Assembly: GCA_937983315.1 (NCBI GenBank)
Contig: CALKAH010000375.1
Coordinates: forward strand, 1-7,335
DNA: 7,335 bases
Origin: an uncultured Acholeplasmataceae bacterium
GTDB taxonomy: Bacteria; Bacillota_I; Bacilli_A; Acholeplasmatales; Acholeplasmataceae
Direction of reading: 5' to 3'
A model generated the notes under the pieces. The model saw nothing but the letters and a program-made list of their open reading frames with translations, made no database searches and was not told the DNA's origin. Each line of letters opens with the position of its first letter. Position 1 is the first letter of the stretch. Made by a program: the position numbers and the translations under genes. Shown one piece after another: positions 1-6,425 of this stretch.

Positions 1-587
1 TTGATGGTTAATTTAGCAAGATGACTCATTGAGGGTCTAAAACCACACATGACAACAAGTTCTTTGATCATTTTGAGATTGACAACGATGACGGTAAAGA
101 AATCAAGGCGACCATTTTGCGAGATGGCGGTTGATAACATCACGGTCTTCGCATTCTTTCTGATGACTTGATTCATCACCTTTTTAATGTGGTGGTTAAA
201 GACATGATTGAGTGCAAGTTTTAAATCTTCAGGATTACTGTTTAAAGCATCTTTTAAACGGACCTGATCTTCTTCGGAGAGTGTTTCATCTTGGAGGATG
301 CGTTTTGCAACACGACGATGAACCGGATGATTGATGACTTTATGATCATCAAGTGTGGTTTCAACAGAAAATGTCGGTGAAAAAAGAATGATATGAACCG
401 GACGAATAATCAAGAAATAAACCAGTAAAAAGGCAATCCCATAAAAACCGTACTCAACATACGGATGGATTTGACGTAGACGGTCACCAACATCAAGGAC
501 TGATGAGAGTAAGATGAGGATAAATAGCAAAATAAAACCGATGGCGATCGCGTACCAAAACACCTTTGTCGAATCTTTTTTCTTCAT
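1..587 (-). CDS. DUF697/YcjF-like two-helix membrane protein (3' end missing)
   Basis: The reading frame opens at the ATG at 587-585 and stays open for 195 codons to the left edge, so the C-terminus is missing. A purine-rich AGAAGGGA ribosome binding site sits about 5 bases upstream. Two strongly hydrophobic segments, at about residues 10-31 and 44-69, follow a short lysine-rich N-terminus. A hydrophilic, charged stretch (about 76-145) comes next. From about residue 146 the sequence (KTVMLSTAISQNGRLDFF, then a hydrophobic NLKMIKELVVMCGFRPS stretch) resembles the DUF697 domain found in YcjF-like proteins and next to some GTPases. No P-loop or GTPase motif is visible in the part present. The family assignment rests on remembered sequence character, and the function is unknown. 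It has its own candidate promoter just downstream of radC, so it need not be co-transcribed with it. Confidence 0.62.
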   Translation of the reverse strand, partial: MKKKDSTKVFWYAIAIGFILLFILILLSSVLDVGDRLRQIHPYVEYGFYGIAFLLVYFLIIRPVHIILFSPTFSVETTLDDHKVINHPVHRRVAKRILQDETLSEEDQVRLKDALNSNPEDLKLALNHVFNHHIKKVMNQVIRKNAKTVMLSTAISQNGRLDFFTVIVVNLKMIKELVVMCGFRPSMSHLAKLTI

Positions 588-611
588 ACGATCCCTTCTT
601 TCTTTATCATG

Positions 612-620
612 ATTATATCA
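612..620 (-). promoter_or_regulatory. Extended -10 promoter for the DUF697-like gene
   Basis: On the minus strand the sequence reads TGATATAAT, a perfect TATAAT hexamer with the TGn extension, lying 25 bases before the start codon at 587. The -35 region is poor (TTCCAA at a 16-base spacing), as is common when a TGn element is present. Transcription would begin near 605, giving a leader of about 18 bases that holds just the ribosome binding site. Confidence 0.5.
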
Positions 621-651
621 TTTTTTTAAGAAGTTGGAAGGGTAAAGTTTT

Positions 652-1335
652 CTAGAGATAAAACTTCTTACCATCTTTGATGGAGTAGAATTCATTCTTT
701 CCAATCACGATATGATCAACAAGATCAATTCCCATCAGTTCAGATGCTTGAATAAGTTGTTCAGTCGCAAGGATATCCGCCTTGGAAGGCATCGAATCTC
801 CTGTAGGATGATTATGTACGAAGATCACCGAGGATGCAGAGAGTTTCACTGCAGTTTTAAAGATCTCTCTTGGGTGAATGAGTGTTTGATTGATGGTTCC
901 AATAAAGATGGTTTCTTCGGTGATGAGTTCACTTTTTGTATTGAAATAGAGTGTGATGAAATGTTCTTGCATGAGGTGTGAGAGTTTATGATGAAGATGA
1001 TGATAAACATCAAATGATGATCTGATCACGATTCTCTCAGTCTTTTTGGTCTCTGCTAACCTTCGACCAAGTTCAATGGCAGCGATCACTGTACATGCTT
1101 TCGCTTCTTTGATACCTGGAATAGTCATCAGTTCAAAGACACTCATCCGTTTTAAGTCATCTAATGATGATAAATGATAAAGCACCTTTTTAGCAAGATC
1201 AACGACGGATAGATGTTCATCACCTGTCCGAAGTAAGATGGCTAAAAGTTCATCATTGGATAAAGCAAGTGGACCACTGTTTAATAATCGCTCACGTGGT
1301 CGTTCTTCTTTGGGCATTTCTTTGATGAAATACAT
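652..1335 (-). CDS. radC: RadC family JAB/MPN-domain protein (UPF0758)
   Basis: A complete 227-residue protein, the usual length for RadC. The N-terminal half (about 1-90) is the UPF0758 helical region with the RPRERLL motif at 12-18 and a helix-hairpin-helix-like TIPGIKEAKA at 71-80. The C-terminal half (about 104-227) is the JAB/MPN metalloprotease-like domain. Its zinc site is intact: HNHPTGD at 174-180 (His174, His176) and Asp187 in PSKAD, with Glu124 as the likely catalytic glutamate. Historically linked to DNA repair, but its biochemical role is unsettled; related RadC-like proteins often occur on mobile elements, whereas this copy sits among housekeeping genes. The ATG at 1335 is supported by AGGAGG at 1348-1343 with a 7-base spacer. 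That ribosome binding site lies in the 3' arm of the hairpin ending the guaBA transcript, so expression may depend on read-through. Stop codon TAG. Confidence 0.93.
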   Translation of the reverse strand: MYFIKEMPKEERPRERLLNSGPLALSNDELLAILLRTGDEHLSVVDLAKKVLYHLSSLDDLKRMSVFELMTIPGIKEAKACTVIAAIELGRRLAETKKTERIVIRSSFDVYHHLHHKLSHLMQEHFITLYFNTKSELITEETIFIGTINQTLIHPREIFKTAVKLSASSVIFVHNHPTGDSMPSKADILATEQLIQASELMGIDLVDHIVIGKNEFYSIKDGKKFYL

Positions 1336-1372
1336 AAAAAAACCTCCTCTATCTTATGATAGAAAGAAGGTT
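1336..1372 (-). terminator. Intrinsic terminator of guaBA, overlapping the radC ribosome binding site
   Basis: On the minus strand the 5' arm (1372-1358) pairs with the 3' arm (1353-1341) around the loop ATAA (1357-1354). The stem has about 13 base pairs (CTATC/GATAG next to the loop, AACC/GGTT at the base), one G-U pair and two single-T bulges. A run of seven Ts (1342-1336) follows and runs directly into the radC ATG. The 3' arm contains AGGAGG, the radC Shine-Dalgarno sequence, so the folded form would both end transcription and mask that site. This is a hand fold without an energy calculation. Confidence 0.72.
1343..1348 (-). promoter_or_regulatory. radC ribosome binding site (inside a hairpin arm)
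   Basis: AGGAGG with a 7-base T-rich spacer before the radC ATG at 1335. It fixes the radC start. All six bases are paired in the terminator hairpin described for 1336-1372. Confidence 0.8.
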
Positions 1373-1383
1373 GTTATGTTACT

Positions 1384-2910
1384 TTATTCCCACTCAATCG
1401 TTCCAGGAGGTTTCGAGGTGATATCATAGACGACACGGTTAATTCCTCTAACTTCATTGGTCATCCGATTGGATATTTTTTGCAAGATTGGATAAGGGAT
1501 ATGGGCAACATCAGCGGTCATACCGTCGATCGATGTCACAGCTCGGATGACAAGGACATGGTCATAGGTTCTTGAGTCACCCATCACACCGACTGTTTTT
1601 AGAGGGGTAAGCACAGTGAAATATTGCCAAATCGATTGATCGAGATGATGCTTTTTAATCTCTTCTCTTAAGATAAAATCTGATTCTTGAACGATTCTGA
1701 TTTTTTCTTCGGTGACATCACCCAAAATTCGAATGGCTAATCCAGGACCAGGAAAGGGTTGTCTACGAATGATTGATTCGGGTAATCCTAAGGCAAGTCC
1801 TAATTCACGGACCTCATCTTTGAAGAGCTTATTTAACGGTTCAATTAAAGTGAGTGACATATGTTTAGGAAGTCCACCCACATTATGGTGTGATTTAATG
1901 GTTTGTGCGGTTTTCGTTCCTGATTCGATGACATCGGTATAGAGTGTGCCTTGTGCAAGAAATTGGGCGTGTGAGACAGCTTTGACTTGTTCTTCAAAGA
2001 CACGAATAAAAGCTTCACCGATGATCTTGCGTTTTTTCTCTGGATCTTCAACACCTTTTAGCAATTCTAAAAAGCGTGATTTGGCATCCACAGTGATCAA
2101 ATTCATCTTAAAACGATGCATAAAAGTTTCTTGTACTTCTTCGGCTTCATGAAGCCGTAAGAGACCGTGATCAACAAAGATCGGTGTGAATTGATCGCCC
2201 AAGATATGATTTAAGAGTGCAGCAACCACCGAGGAATCCACACCTCCGGATAGTGCACAAATCACATGGCCATCACCGACAAGTTCTTTGATCTCTTTGG
2301 TCTTCTCTTCAATGAAGTGTGGCATCGACCATGTTTTATCAGCATGACAGATGGATGTGATGAACCTATCAAGAATGGTAATTCCATATTCAGAGTGTCT
2401 GACTTCAGGATGAAATTGGATACCAAAAATCGATTGATCATCATTCATCATCATCGCGTACGGAGTCGTTTCAGACGATGCAATCCCCACATATCCTTCT
2501 GGAAGCTCTGTGACTTGATCACCATGACTCATCCATACATTAAAACGATCAGGTAGTCCCTGAGTGAGTGGGCTTTGTTTTAGGATGTTCATTTCGGTTA
2601 GGCCATACTCTTTTTTATGACTTCCTTCAACCTTGCCACCTAAATGGTGAGCCAGAAGCTGCATCCCATAACAAATACCAAGAATGGGTAGACCTAATTC
2701 GAGTAATCCTTTGGGTAATGAAGGTGCATCTTTCTCATAGACAGAGTTTGGACCACCGGATAAAATGAATCCTAAGATGTCATCGGTTTGATTCATATTT
2801 AAATCGTCAGGATGGATCAGTTCAGCATATACAGAAAGATCACGGATGCGTCTGACGATGAGTTGATTGTACTGACTACCGAAATCTAAGACCACGATTT
2901 TTTTATTCAT
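1384..2910 (-). CDS. guaA: GMP synthase (glutamine-hydrolysing)
   Basis: Converts XMP to GMP using ATP and glutamine, the last step of guanine nucleotide synthesis in the cytosol. The 508-residue length fits the single-chain bacterial enzyme. Residues 1 to about 190 are the class I glutamine amidotransferase: oxyanion region SGGPNSVY at 51-58, nucleophile Cys80 in GICYGMQ, and His167/Glu169 in FHPEV. The ATP-pyrophosphatase domain follows, with the P-loop SGGVDSS at 221-227. The C-terminal dimerisation domain carries [11 protein letters not shown] and ends in the family-typical PPGTIEWE. Start: the frame extends 12 codons upstream to an ATG at 2946, but family members begin at [14 protein letters not shown], matching the ATG at 2910. 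That start overlaps the end of guaB by 8 bases, so the two genes form one operon and are probably translationally coupled. Stop codon TAA, followed at once by the terminator before radC. Confidence 0.97.
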   Translation of the reverse strand: MNKKIVVLDFGSQYNQLIVRRIRDLSVYAELIHPDDLNMNQTDDILGFILSGGPNSVYEKDAPSLPKGLLELGLPILGICYGMQLLAHHLGGKVEGSHKKEYGLTEMNILKQSPLTQGLPDRFNVWMSHGDQVTELPEGYVGIASSETTPYAMMMNDDQSIFGIQFHPEVRHSEYGITILDRFITSICHADKTWSMPHFIEEKTKEIKELVGDGHVICALSGGVDSSVVAALLNHILGDQFTPIFVDHGLLRLHEAEEVQETFMHRFKMNLITVDAKSRFLELLKGVEDPEKKRKIIGEAFIRVFEEQVKAVSHAQFLAQGTLYTDVIESGTKTAQTIKSHHNVGGLPKHMSLTLIEPLNKLFKDEVRELGLALGLPESIIRRQPFPGPGLAIRILGDVTEEKIRIVQESDFILREEIKKHHLDQSIWQYFTVLTPLKTVGVMGDSRTYDHVLVIRAVTSIDGMTADVAHIPYPILQKISNRMTNEVRGINRVVYDITSKPPGTIEWE

Positions 2911-4036
2911 GGTAATTGGGTGACTCCTTGATGTTATCGACATCATGAGGATGTGATTCTTTTAATCCAGCATTCGATATTTTAACAAATTGTGCTTTTT
3001 CTTTTAACTCATGGATCGTTTCACATCCACAATAACCCATACCCGAACGAAGTCCACCCATCATTTGATGAAGGACATCTTTGATTTCTCCCTTGTAGGG
3101 AACAGTCGCTTCAATACCTTCTGGAACAAGTTTTTTAAGTTCCTTGACACCGCCTTGGAAATAACGGTCTGATGAACCCTTCTTCATCGCAGTGAGAGAG
3201 CCCATACCGATGTAACTCTTAACTTCTTGTCCATCAACCAGATAGACATCACCCGGAGTTTCTTTCGTACCAGCTAAAAGACCACCAAGCATCACGCAGT
3301 CTGCACCCGATGCGAGTGCTTTGGTGATATCACCGGATAGTTTAATTCCTCCATCAGCAATAATACCAATGTCATATTGTCTTGTAACTTGATACACATC
3401 ATTAATTGCTGTAAGCTGGGGAACACCGACCCCAGCGACCACACGTGTTGTGCAGATTGAACCAGGTCCAACACCAACTTTAATGGCTGATGCACCTGCA
3501 TAAATCAAATCAATCGCAGCTTGAGCAGTGACAACATTGCCCCCAATAATATCTAGATTAGGGAAAAGGGCACGGATTTGTTTGATCGTATCGATAACAC
3601 CTTTGGAATGCCCATGTGCACTATCGACAGCGATGATATCAACACCCGCTTCATAGAGTTTGTTGATACGTTCATAGGTATCTTTTCCAACACCCACAGC
3701 TGCACCAACTCTTAAATGACCCTCAGCATCTAAACACGCATCCTTGTTTTCAGATGATACCTCTACTCGTTTAACCTTTCGTACCATCTCTGCTTGTTCG
3801 TCAATCGATAGATTTTTATGAATGATCCCTAATCCACCTAGTTTTGCCAGTGCAATCGCCATCTCTTCTTCCGTGACTGTATCCATGGCAGCGGATAAAA
3901 CAGGAATGTTCAACGTAATCTTTTTCGTTAAACGTGTCGTGAGTATCGTATCAATGGGCACAACTTTTGAGAATGCTGGTACCAACAAGAGATCATCAAA
4001 GGTGTACGCTTCTTTGATTATTTTCCCATTCATCAT
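2903..4036 (-). CDS. guaB: IMP dehydrogenase lacking the CBS (Bateman) domain
   Basis: Oxidises IMP to XMP with NAD+, the committed step to GMP. The protein is 377 residues, against about 485-490 for the usual bacterial enzyme. The barrel motifs are present: TFDDLLLVP near residue 12, SAAMDTVTE near 48, DSAHGHSKG near 138, and the catalytic loop [11 protein letters not shown] with nucleophile Cys195. The mobile-flap Arg291-Tyr292 pair lies in SSDRYFQGG, and GMGYCGC is near 333. The deficit sits at one place: VKRVE (about 88-92) runs almost directly into the segment [19 protein letters not shown], where about 120 residues of paired CBS domains normally intervene. CBS-less IMP dehydrogenases are known, for example in Borrelia and Cryptosporidium, and are catalytically active. 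Start: a GTG at 4045 lies inside the Shine-Dalgarno sequence, so the ATG at 4036 is preferred; the next codon, also ATG (4033), is possible. First gene of the guaBA operon. Confidence 0.96.
   Translation of the reverse strand: MMNGKIIKEAYTFDDLLLVPAFSKVVPIDTILTTRLTKKITLNIPVLSAAMDTVTEEEMAIALAKLGGLGIIHKNLSIDEQAEMVRKVKRVEVSSENKDACLDAEGHLRVGAAVGVGKDTYERINKLYEAGVDIIAVDSAHGHSKGVIDTIKQIRALFPNLDIIGGNVVTAQAAIDLIYAGASAIKVGVGPGSICTTRVVAGVGVPQLTAINDVYQVTRQYDIGIIADGGIKLSGDITKALASGADCVMLGGLLAGTKETPGDVYLVDGQEVKSYIGMGSLTAMKKGSSDRYFQGGVKELKKLVPEGIEATVPYKGEIKDVLHQMMGGLRSGMGYCGCETIHELKEKAQFVKISNAGLKESHPHDVDNIKESPNYHE
2924..2929 (-). promoter_or_regulatory. guaA ribosome binding site inside the guaB coding region
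   Basis: AAGGAG lies 13 bases before the guaA ATG at 2910, within the last codons of guaB. The spacing is longer than the usual 5-9 bases, which fits coupled translation by ribosomes finishing guaB at 2903. Confidence 0.55.
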
Positions 4037-4041
4037 GTGAT

Positions 4042-4048
4042 TCACCTC
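4042..4048 (-). promoter_or_regulatory. guaB ribosome binding site
   Basis: GAGGTGA, complementary to the 3' end of 16S rRNA, with 5 bases before the ATG at 4036. It contains the GTG at 4045 that could be mistaken for the start, so it settles the start at 4036 (or 4033). Confidence 0.8.
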
Positions 4049-4061
4049 ATTTGTTTTTTAT

Positions 4062-4090
4062 AGTTTATCAAGGTACTTATGATTAAGCAA
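4062..4090 (-). promoter_or_regulatory. Candidate guaBA promoter
   Basis: On the minus strand TTGCTT (4090-4085) and TAAACT (4067-4062) are separated by exactly 17 bases, and the -10 is preceded by TGA, an extended -10 arrangement. Both hexamers are imperfect. The predicted leader is only about 20 bases, too short to hold a purine riboswitch. A small dyad AAGCA-TCT-TGCTT (4097-4085) overlaps the -35; whether it is an operator cannot be told from the sequence. Confidence 0.4.
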
Positions 4091-4103
4091 GATGCTTGTG
4101 TGT

Positions 4104-4137
4104 AAAAAAGAAAAAACATAGCAAGCTATGCTTTTTT
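4104..4137 (-). terminator. Terminator after the ywaF-like gene, possibly bidirectional
   Basis: CATAG (4130-4126 on the minus strand) pairs with CTATG (4121-4117) around the loop CTTG. Flanking A and T runs extend the stem past a bulged G, and TTTTTTCTTTTTT follows on the minus strand. The stem includes the TAG stop of the upstream gene. On the plus strand the same hairpin is followed by CTTTTTT, so it could stop transcription in both directions. It separates this gene from guaBA. Confidence 0.72.
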
Positions 4138-4821
4138 ACGATGGTAGAGAAAAACGCATCCATAGATGATTTGAAACAGAAGGGCAATCGAGATGACAAA
4201 ACCGATGACCCAAAAATCACCTAAGAAGGCATACATGGGAGCCACTTCATGAGGGACTTCTCTTAAGAAAAGGTGATTACTATCCAGTAAGAAGTTTATT
4301 GGATACATGATCGCTGCATAGATAAGAAGGATCAAACTCGATTTTAAAAGATCACGATACGTGATTCTAAAACCTGCGACAACCAGAAGATAAAGATTAC
4401 CCAGTAAGAATAAACCATGATTGCCAAAATAGTGAATATATCGAAAATGGGGGAAAGTGTAGTTGAGATCTGCAACGATTAAACTGATCAAAGCACCAGT
4501 AATGGCCCACGGGAAGATAACCTTAAAGACTTTTTCCGATTTAAAGAACAAGGTATATGCAGTCACATACATACTGATCGCACAGACACCAAAAGGTAAG
4601 AGTGAGGTCTGAAAACCACCTCGTGAAAGTGACCACGCATAAAACGTCCATTCCATCGCAATCATTAATATCGCAACACCACGTCTTAAGTAAAGATCGA
4701 GCTTCGGTGATATTCTTTTTTGAACGATCACCATCAACACAAACAGTGTCATGAAAAAGAGGATTGCTAATCCATGGGCCAGTCCAAACCATTCAAAGCC
4801 TAAAAATTGTTCAGAAAACAT
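4126..4821 (-). CDS. YwaF/TIGR02206 family seven-helix membrane protein
   Basis: An integral membrane protein of 231 residues from the chosen start. Seven hydrophobic segments are visible at about 13-33, 46-65, 74-93, 101-119, 134-152, 158-178 and 203-226, with a basic C-terminal tail (YHRKKA). Family character: an aromatic N-terminus leading into GLAHGLAIL, the LPFGVCAISMY segment with Cys80, then a TFPHFRYIHYFGNHG segment with His135. This fits the TIGR02206/YwaF family, which is related to eukaryotic TMEM164. A conserved Cys and His in comparable places are proposed to be catalytic in TMEM164, an acyltransferase; carrying that role to this bacterial protein is inference. Start: the frame reaches back to an ATG at 4836, which has no ribosome binding site, whereas the ATG at 4821 has GAGGGA at 4831-4826. 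It is bracketed by terminators and is probably monocistronic. Stop codon TAG. Confidence 0.82.
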   Translation of the reverse strand: MFSEQFLGFEWFGLAHGLAILFFMTLFVLMVIVQKRISPKLDLYLRRGVAILMIAMEWTFYAWSLSRGGFQTSLLPFGVCAISMYVTAYTLFFKSEKVFKVIFPWAITGALISLIVADLNYTFPHFRYIHYFGNHGLFLLGNLYLLVVAGFRITYRDLLKSSLILLIYAAIMYPINFLLDSNHLFLREVPHEVAPMYAFLGDFWVIGFVISIALLFQIIYGCVFLYHRKKA

Positions 4822-4825
4822 CGTA

Positions 4826-4831
4826 TCCCTC
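4826..4831 (-). promoter_or_regulatory. ribosome binding site deciding the ywaF-like start
   Basis: GAGGGA lies 4 bases before the ATG at 4821 (6 bases counting from GAGG). The alternative ATG at 4836 has only AT-rich sequence upstream and would be almost at the predicted transcription start. Confidence 0.6.
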
Positions 4832-4846
4832 ACCATCTATAATTTT

Positions 4847-4875
4847 ATTATAGAAGAAAACCACGCAATTTGTAT
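4847..4875 (-). promoter_or_regulatory. Candidate promoter of the ywaF-like gene
   Basis: A perfect TATAAT lies at 4852-4847 on the minus strand, 25 bases before the chosen start codon. The -35 hexamer at 17-base spacing (ATACAA, 4875-4870) is poor and falls mainly in the loop of the trpB terminator. The -10 begins where the trpB terminator T-tract ends. Confidence 0.42.
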
Positions 4876-4885
4876 CGCATGGTTT
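4850..4885 (-). terminator. trpB intrinsic terminator
   Basis: Starting 4 bases after the trpB stop, AAACCATGCGA (4885-4875) pairs with TTGCGTGGTTT (4868-4858) in an 11-base-pair stem with two G-U pairs and a 6-base loop. The T-rich tract TTTTCTTCT follows. It isolates trpB from the downstream membrane-protein gene. Confidence 0.75.
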
Positions 4886-4889
4886 CATT

Positions 4890-6065
4890 TTAATCAAGGA
4901 TTTTTTTACCTTCTGCTTTCGCGATTTGTTTCACATCTTTATCTCCACGTCCTGATAGGTTAATCACGATAATGTCATCTTTTCTCATCATCTTGGCACG
5001 TTTGATCCCTTCAGCAACTGCATGTGAAGATTCTATCGCAGGAATAATACCTTCCATCAGTGATAGATAATGAAATGCATCAATCGCTTCTTGGTCGGTT
5101 GCTGAGGTATAGGTGACACGTCCAATCTCTTCGAGATAGGCATGCTCAGGACCAACACCAGGATAATCAAGACCCGCAGAGATCGAATAGACGGGTGAAA
5201 TATCACCATTATCTTCAAGTAAGACTTTTGTCATCATACCATGTATGACACCCTCTTGACCTAAGGTCATGGTTGCTGCGTGATCTTTGGTGTGAAGTCC
5301 CCGTCCTGCAGCTTCAACGCCGACTAACTGAACAGTAGGTTCATCTAAGAAATCTGCAAATGCACCAATGGCATTCGATCCTCCACCCACACACGCGATC
5401 ACCATATCAGGAAGTCTTCCTTCTTTTTCAAACATCTGGTTTCTGATTTCTTTGCTGATCACCGATTGAAAATCCTTAACCATGCTTGGATAAGGGTGTG
5501 GACCGACTGCTGAACCAATCAAATAGAAGGTTGTATCGAGTTCATGTGCCCATGTCATCAGTGCACTATCAACGGCTTCTTTAAGCGTTTTCAAGCCAAA
5601 TTCAACTGAAACGACCTTCGCACCTAATAATTCCATGCGATAGACATTTAAGGCTTGTTTTTCGATATCAACAGCCCCCATGTGAATCTCACATTCCATC
5701 TTGAGTAGCGCTGCAGCGGTTGCCGTAGCAACCCCATGTTGTCCTGCACCGGTTTCAGCAATGAGCTTTGTTTTACCCATACGTTTGGCTAATAGTGCTT
5801 GACCTAACACATTATTGATCTTATGAGCACCGGTATGGTTCAGATCTTCACGCTTCAAATACACCTTTGCACCACCTAAATCCTCGGTCATATTCTTAGC
5901 AAAATAGAGCATCGAAGGACGGTTTGCATAGGTCTTCAGTAAATGATGAAACTCCTCTAAAAACAAAGGATCTTGCTTATATCGATCATAAGCTTCTTCA
6001 ACTTCTTTGACCGCCTTTAAGATCGGTCCTGGGACAAATTGTCCACCAAACTTGCCAAACTCCAT
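4890..6065 (-). CDS. trpB: Tryptophan synthase beta subunit, TrpB1 type, stand-alone
   Basis: A PLP enzyme that condenses indole with serine to give tryptophan. The 391 residues match the TrpB1 class. Visible landmarks: N-terminal [10 protein letters not shown], the PLP-binding lysine Lys82 in [10 protein letters not shown], catalytic Glu104 in AETGAGQHG, the phosphate-binding GGGSN at 227-231, the [11 protein letters not shown] segment with Asp300, and Ser371 in NLSGRGDKD. The motif usually written GRPTPL reads NRPSML here (about 48-53). Start: an upstream extension to 6149 would run through the T-box and its terminator. The ATG at 6065 has AAGGAG 7 bases upstream and begins where the family begins. 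No trpA, trpC or other trp gene lies within the window on either side. With a tRNA-Trp-specific T-box ahead of it and a terminator behind it, this is a single-gene tryptophan-responsive unit, possibly for indole salvage. Confidence 0.96.
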   Translation of the reverse strand: MEFGKFGGQFVPGPILKAVKEVEEAYDRYKQDPLFLEEFHHLLKTYANRPSMLYFAKNMTEDLGGAKVYLKREDLNHTGAHKINNVLGQALLAKRMGKTKLIAETGAGQHGVATATAAALLKMECEIHMGAVDIEKQALNVYRMELLGAKVVSVEFGLKTLKEAVDSALMTWAHELDTTFYLIGSAVGPHPYPSMVKDFQSVISKEIRNQMFEKEGRLPDMVIACVGGGSNAIGAFADFLDEPTVQLVGVEAAGRGLHTKDHAATMTLGQEGVIHGMMTKVLLEDNGDISPVYSISAGLDYPGVGPEHAYLEEIGRVTYTSATDQEAIDAFHYLSLMEGIIPAIESSHAVAEGIKRAKMMRKDDIIVINLSGRGDKDVKQIAKAEGKKILD

Positions 6066-6072
6066 AATCTCT

Positions 6073-6078
6073 CTCCTT
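6073..6078 (-). promoter_or_regulatory. trpB ribosome binding site
   Basis: AAGGAG with a 7-base spacer to the ATG at 6065. It lies downstream of the T-box terminator, so it is present only on read-through transcripts, and it confirms the start. Confidence 0.85.
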
Positions 6079-6105
6079 TTTGTCTTTGTGGGATTCGCGA
6101 GTAAC

Positions 6106-6138
6106 AAAAAAAGCGATTCATCGTTGGGACGAATCGCT
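6106..6138 (-). terminator. T-box leader terminator (alternative to the antiterminator)
   Basis: AGCGATTCGTC (6138-6128) pairs with GATGAATCGCT (6122-6112) through 11 base pairs including one G-U, around the loop CCAAC, followed by seven Ts (6112-6106). The 5' arm contains bases that pair with the T-box core in the antiterminator, so the two structures exclude each other. Confidence 0.9.
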
Positions 6139-6366
6139 CGTGGTGCCACCCAAATTCAAGAAATGTTTATTTCTTCTTTATCGAATACGCCATCATGGAA
6201 GACGTTAATATTCTTGTCCGATAACGGGAACTCCCGGCTCAGGCTACTTATTTCACCCTGCTTCTCATGAGGCCATTCATCCAAAAGAGTCACTACCTGT
6301 CTTTCACCACCACAGGCTCGCTAGAATGATCTTTGATTGGACTACTCTTCTCAATCAACGAATTTA
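6106..6366 (-). ncRNA. T-box leader specific for tRNA-Trp, controlling trpB
   Basis: This 260-base untranslated leader has all the T-box parts. Stem I carries the AGTA motif near 6346-6341, the distal AGCGAGCC (6322-6315), and a terminal hairpin whose loop includes GGTGGTGAAAG (6311-6301). Its 3' strand has GAA followed by the specifier codon TGG (6275-6273), the tryptophan codon. A GC-rich CCGGGAG/TTCCCGTTATC segment (6237-6220) fits stem IIA/B. A short hairpin AAGAAAT/ATTTCTT (6175-6158) fits stem III. The T-box core AATTTGGGTGGCACCACG lies at 6156-6139 and its bulge TGGC (6148-6145) would pair with an uncharged GCCA acceptor end. Uncharged tRNA-Trp should stabilise the antiterminator and switch trpB on when tryptophan is scarce. 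The 5' end is taken from the promoter position. Confidence 0.95.
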
Positions 6367-6372
6367 CTTATC

Positions 6373-6401
6373 ATTATACACATCAACATTCGATGAATCA
6401 A
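6373..6401 (-). promoter_or_regulatory. Promoter of the T-box/trpB transcript
   Basis: TTGATT (6401-6396) and a perfect TATAAT (6378-6373) are separated by 17 bases on the minus strand. Transcription would begin near 6366, just ahead of stem I. The promoter lies in the short gap after the folC stop codon at 6426. Confidence 0.78.
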
Positions 6402-6425
6402 GTATGAACGAACATTTCACATGGT

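Noticed and set aside
2911..2946. guaA starting at tandem ATGs at 2946/2943
   Set aside because: No ribosome binding site was seen there, and GuaA proteins begin at the [12 protein letters not shown] segment, which fits the ATG at 2910.
4037..4045. GTG start for guaB at 4045
   Set aside because: This GTG is part of the GAGGTGA Shine-Dalgarno sequence that serves the ATG at 4036.
4046..4103. A purine riboswitch ahead of guaB
   Set aside because: The region between the upstream terminator and guaB is too short, and no aptamer core is recognisable.
6066..6149. A 28-codon N-terminal extension of trpB starting at 6149
   Set aside because: It runs through the T-box core, terminator hairpin and ribosome binding site. 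Family homology begins at the ATG at 6065.
652..6270. Plus-strand open frames opposite radC, guaA, guaB, the membrane gene and trpB
   Set aside because: They lie antisense to clear genes, have no recognisable protein motifs and no convincing ribosome binding sites.
6381..6400. Short palindromes (ATTC-ATC-GAAT, CATC-GATG) in the trpB promoter spacer as a repressor site
   Set aside because: Half-sites of 4 bases in AT-rich DNA arise easily by chance, and the T-box already explains control of trpB.
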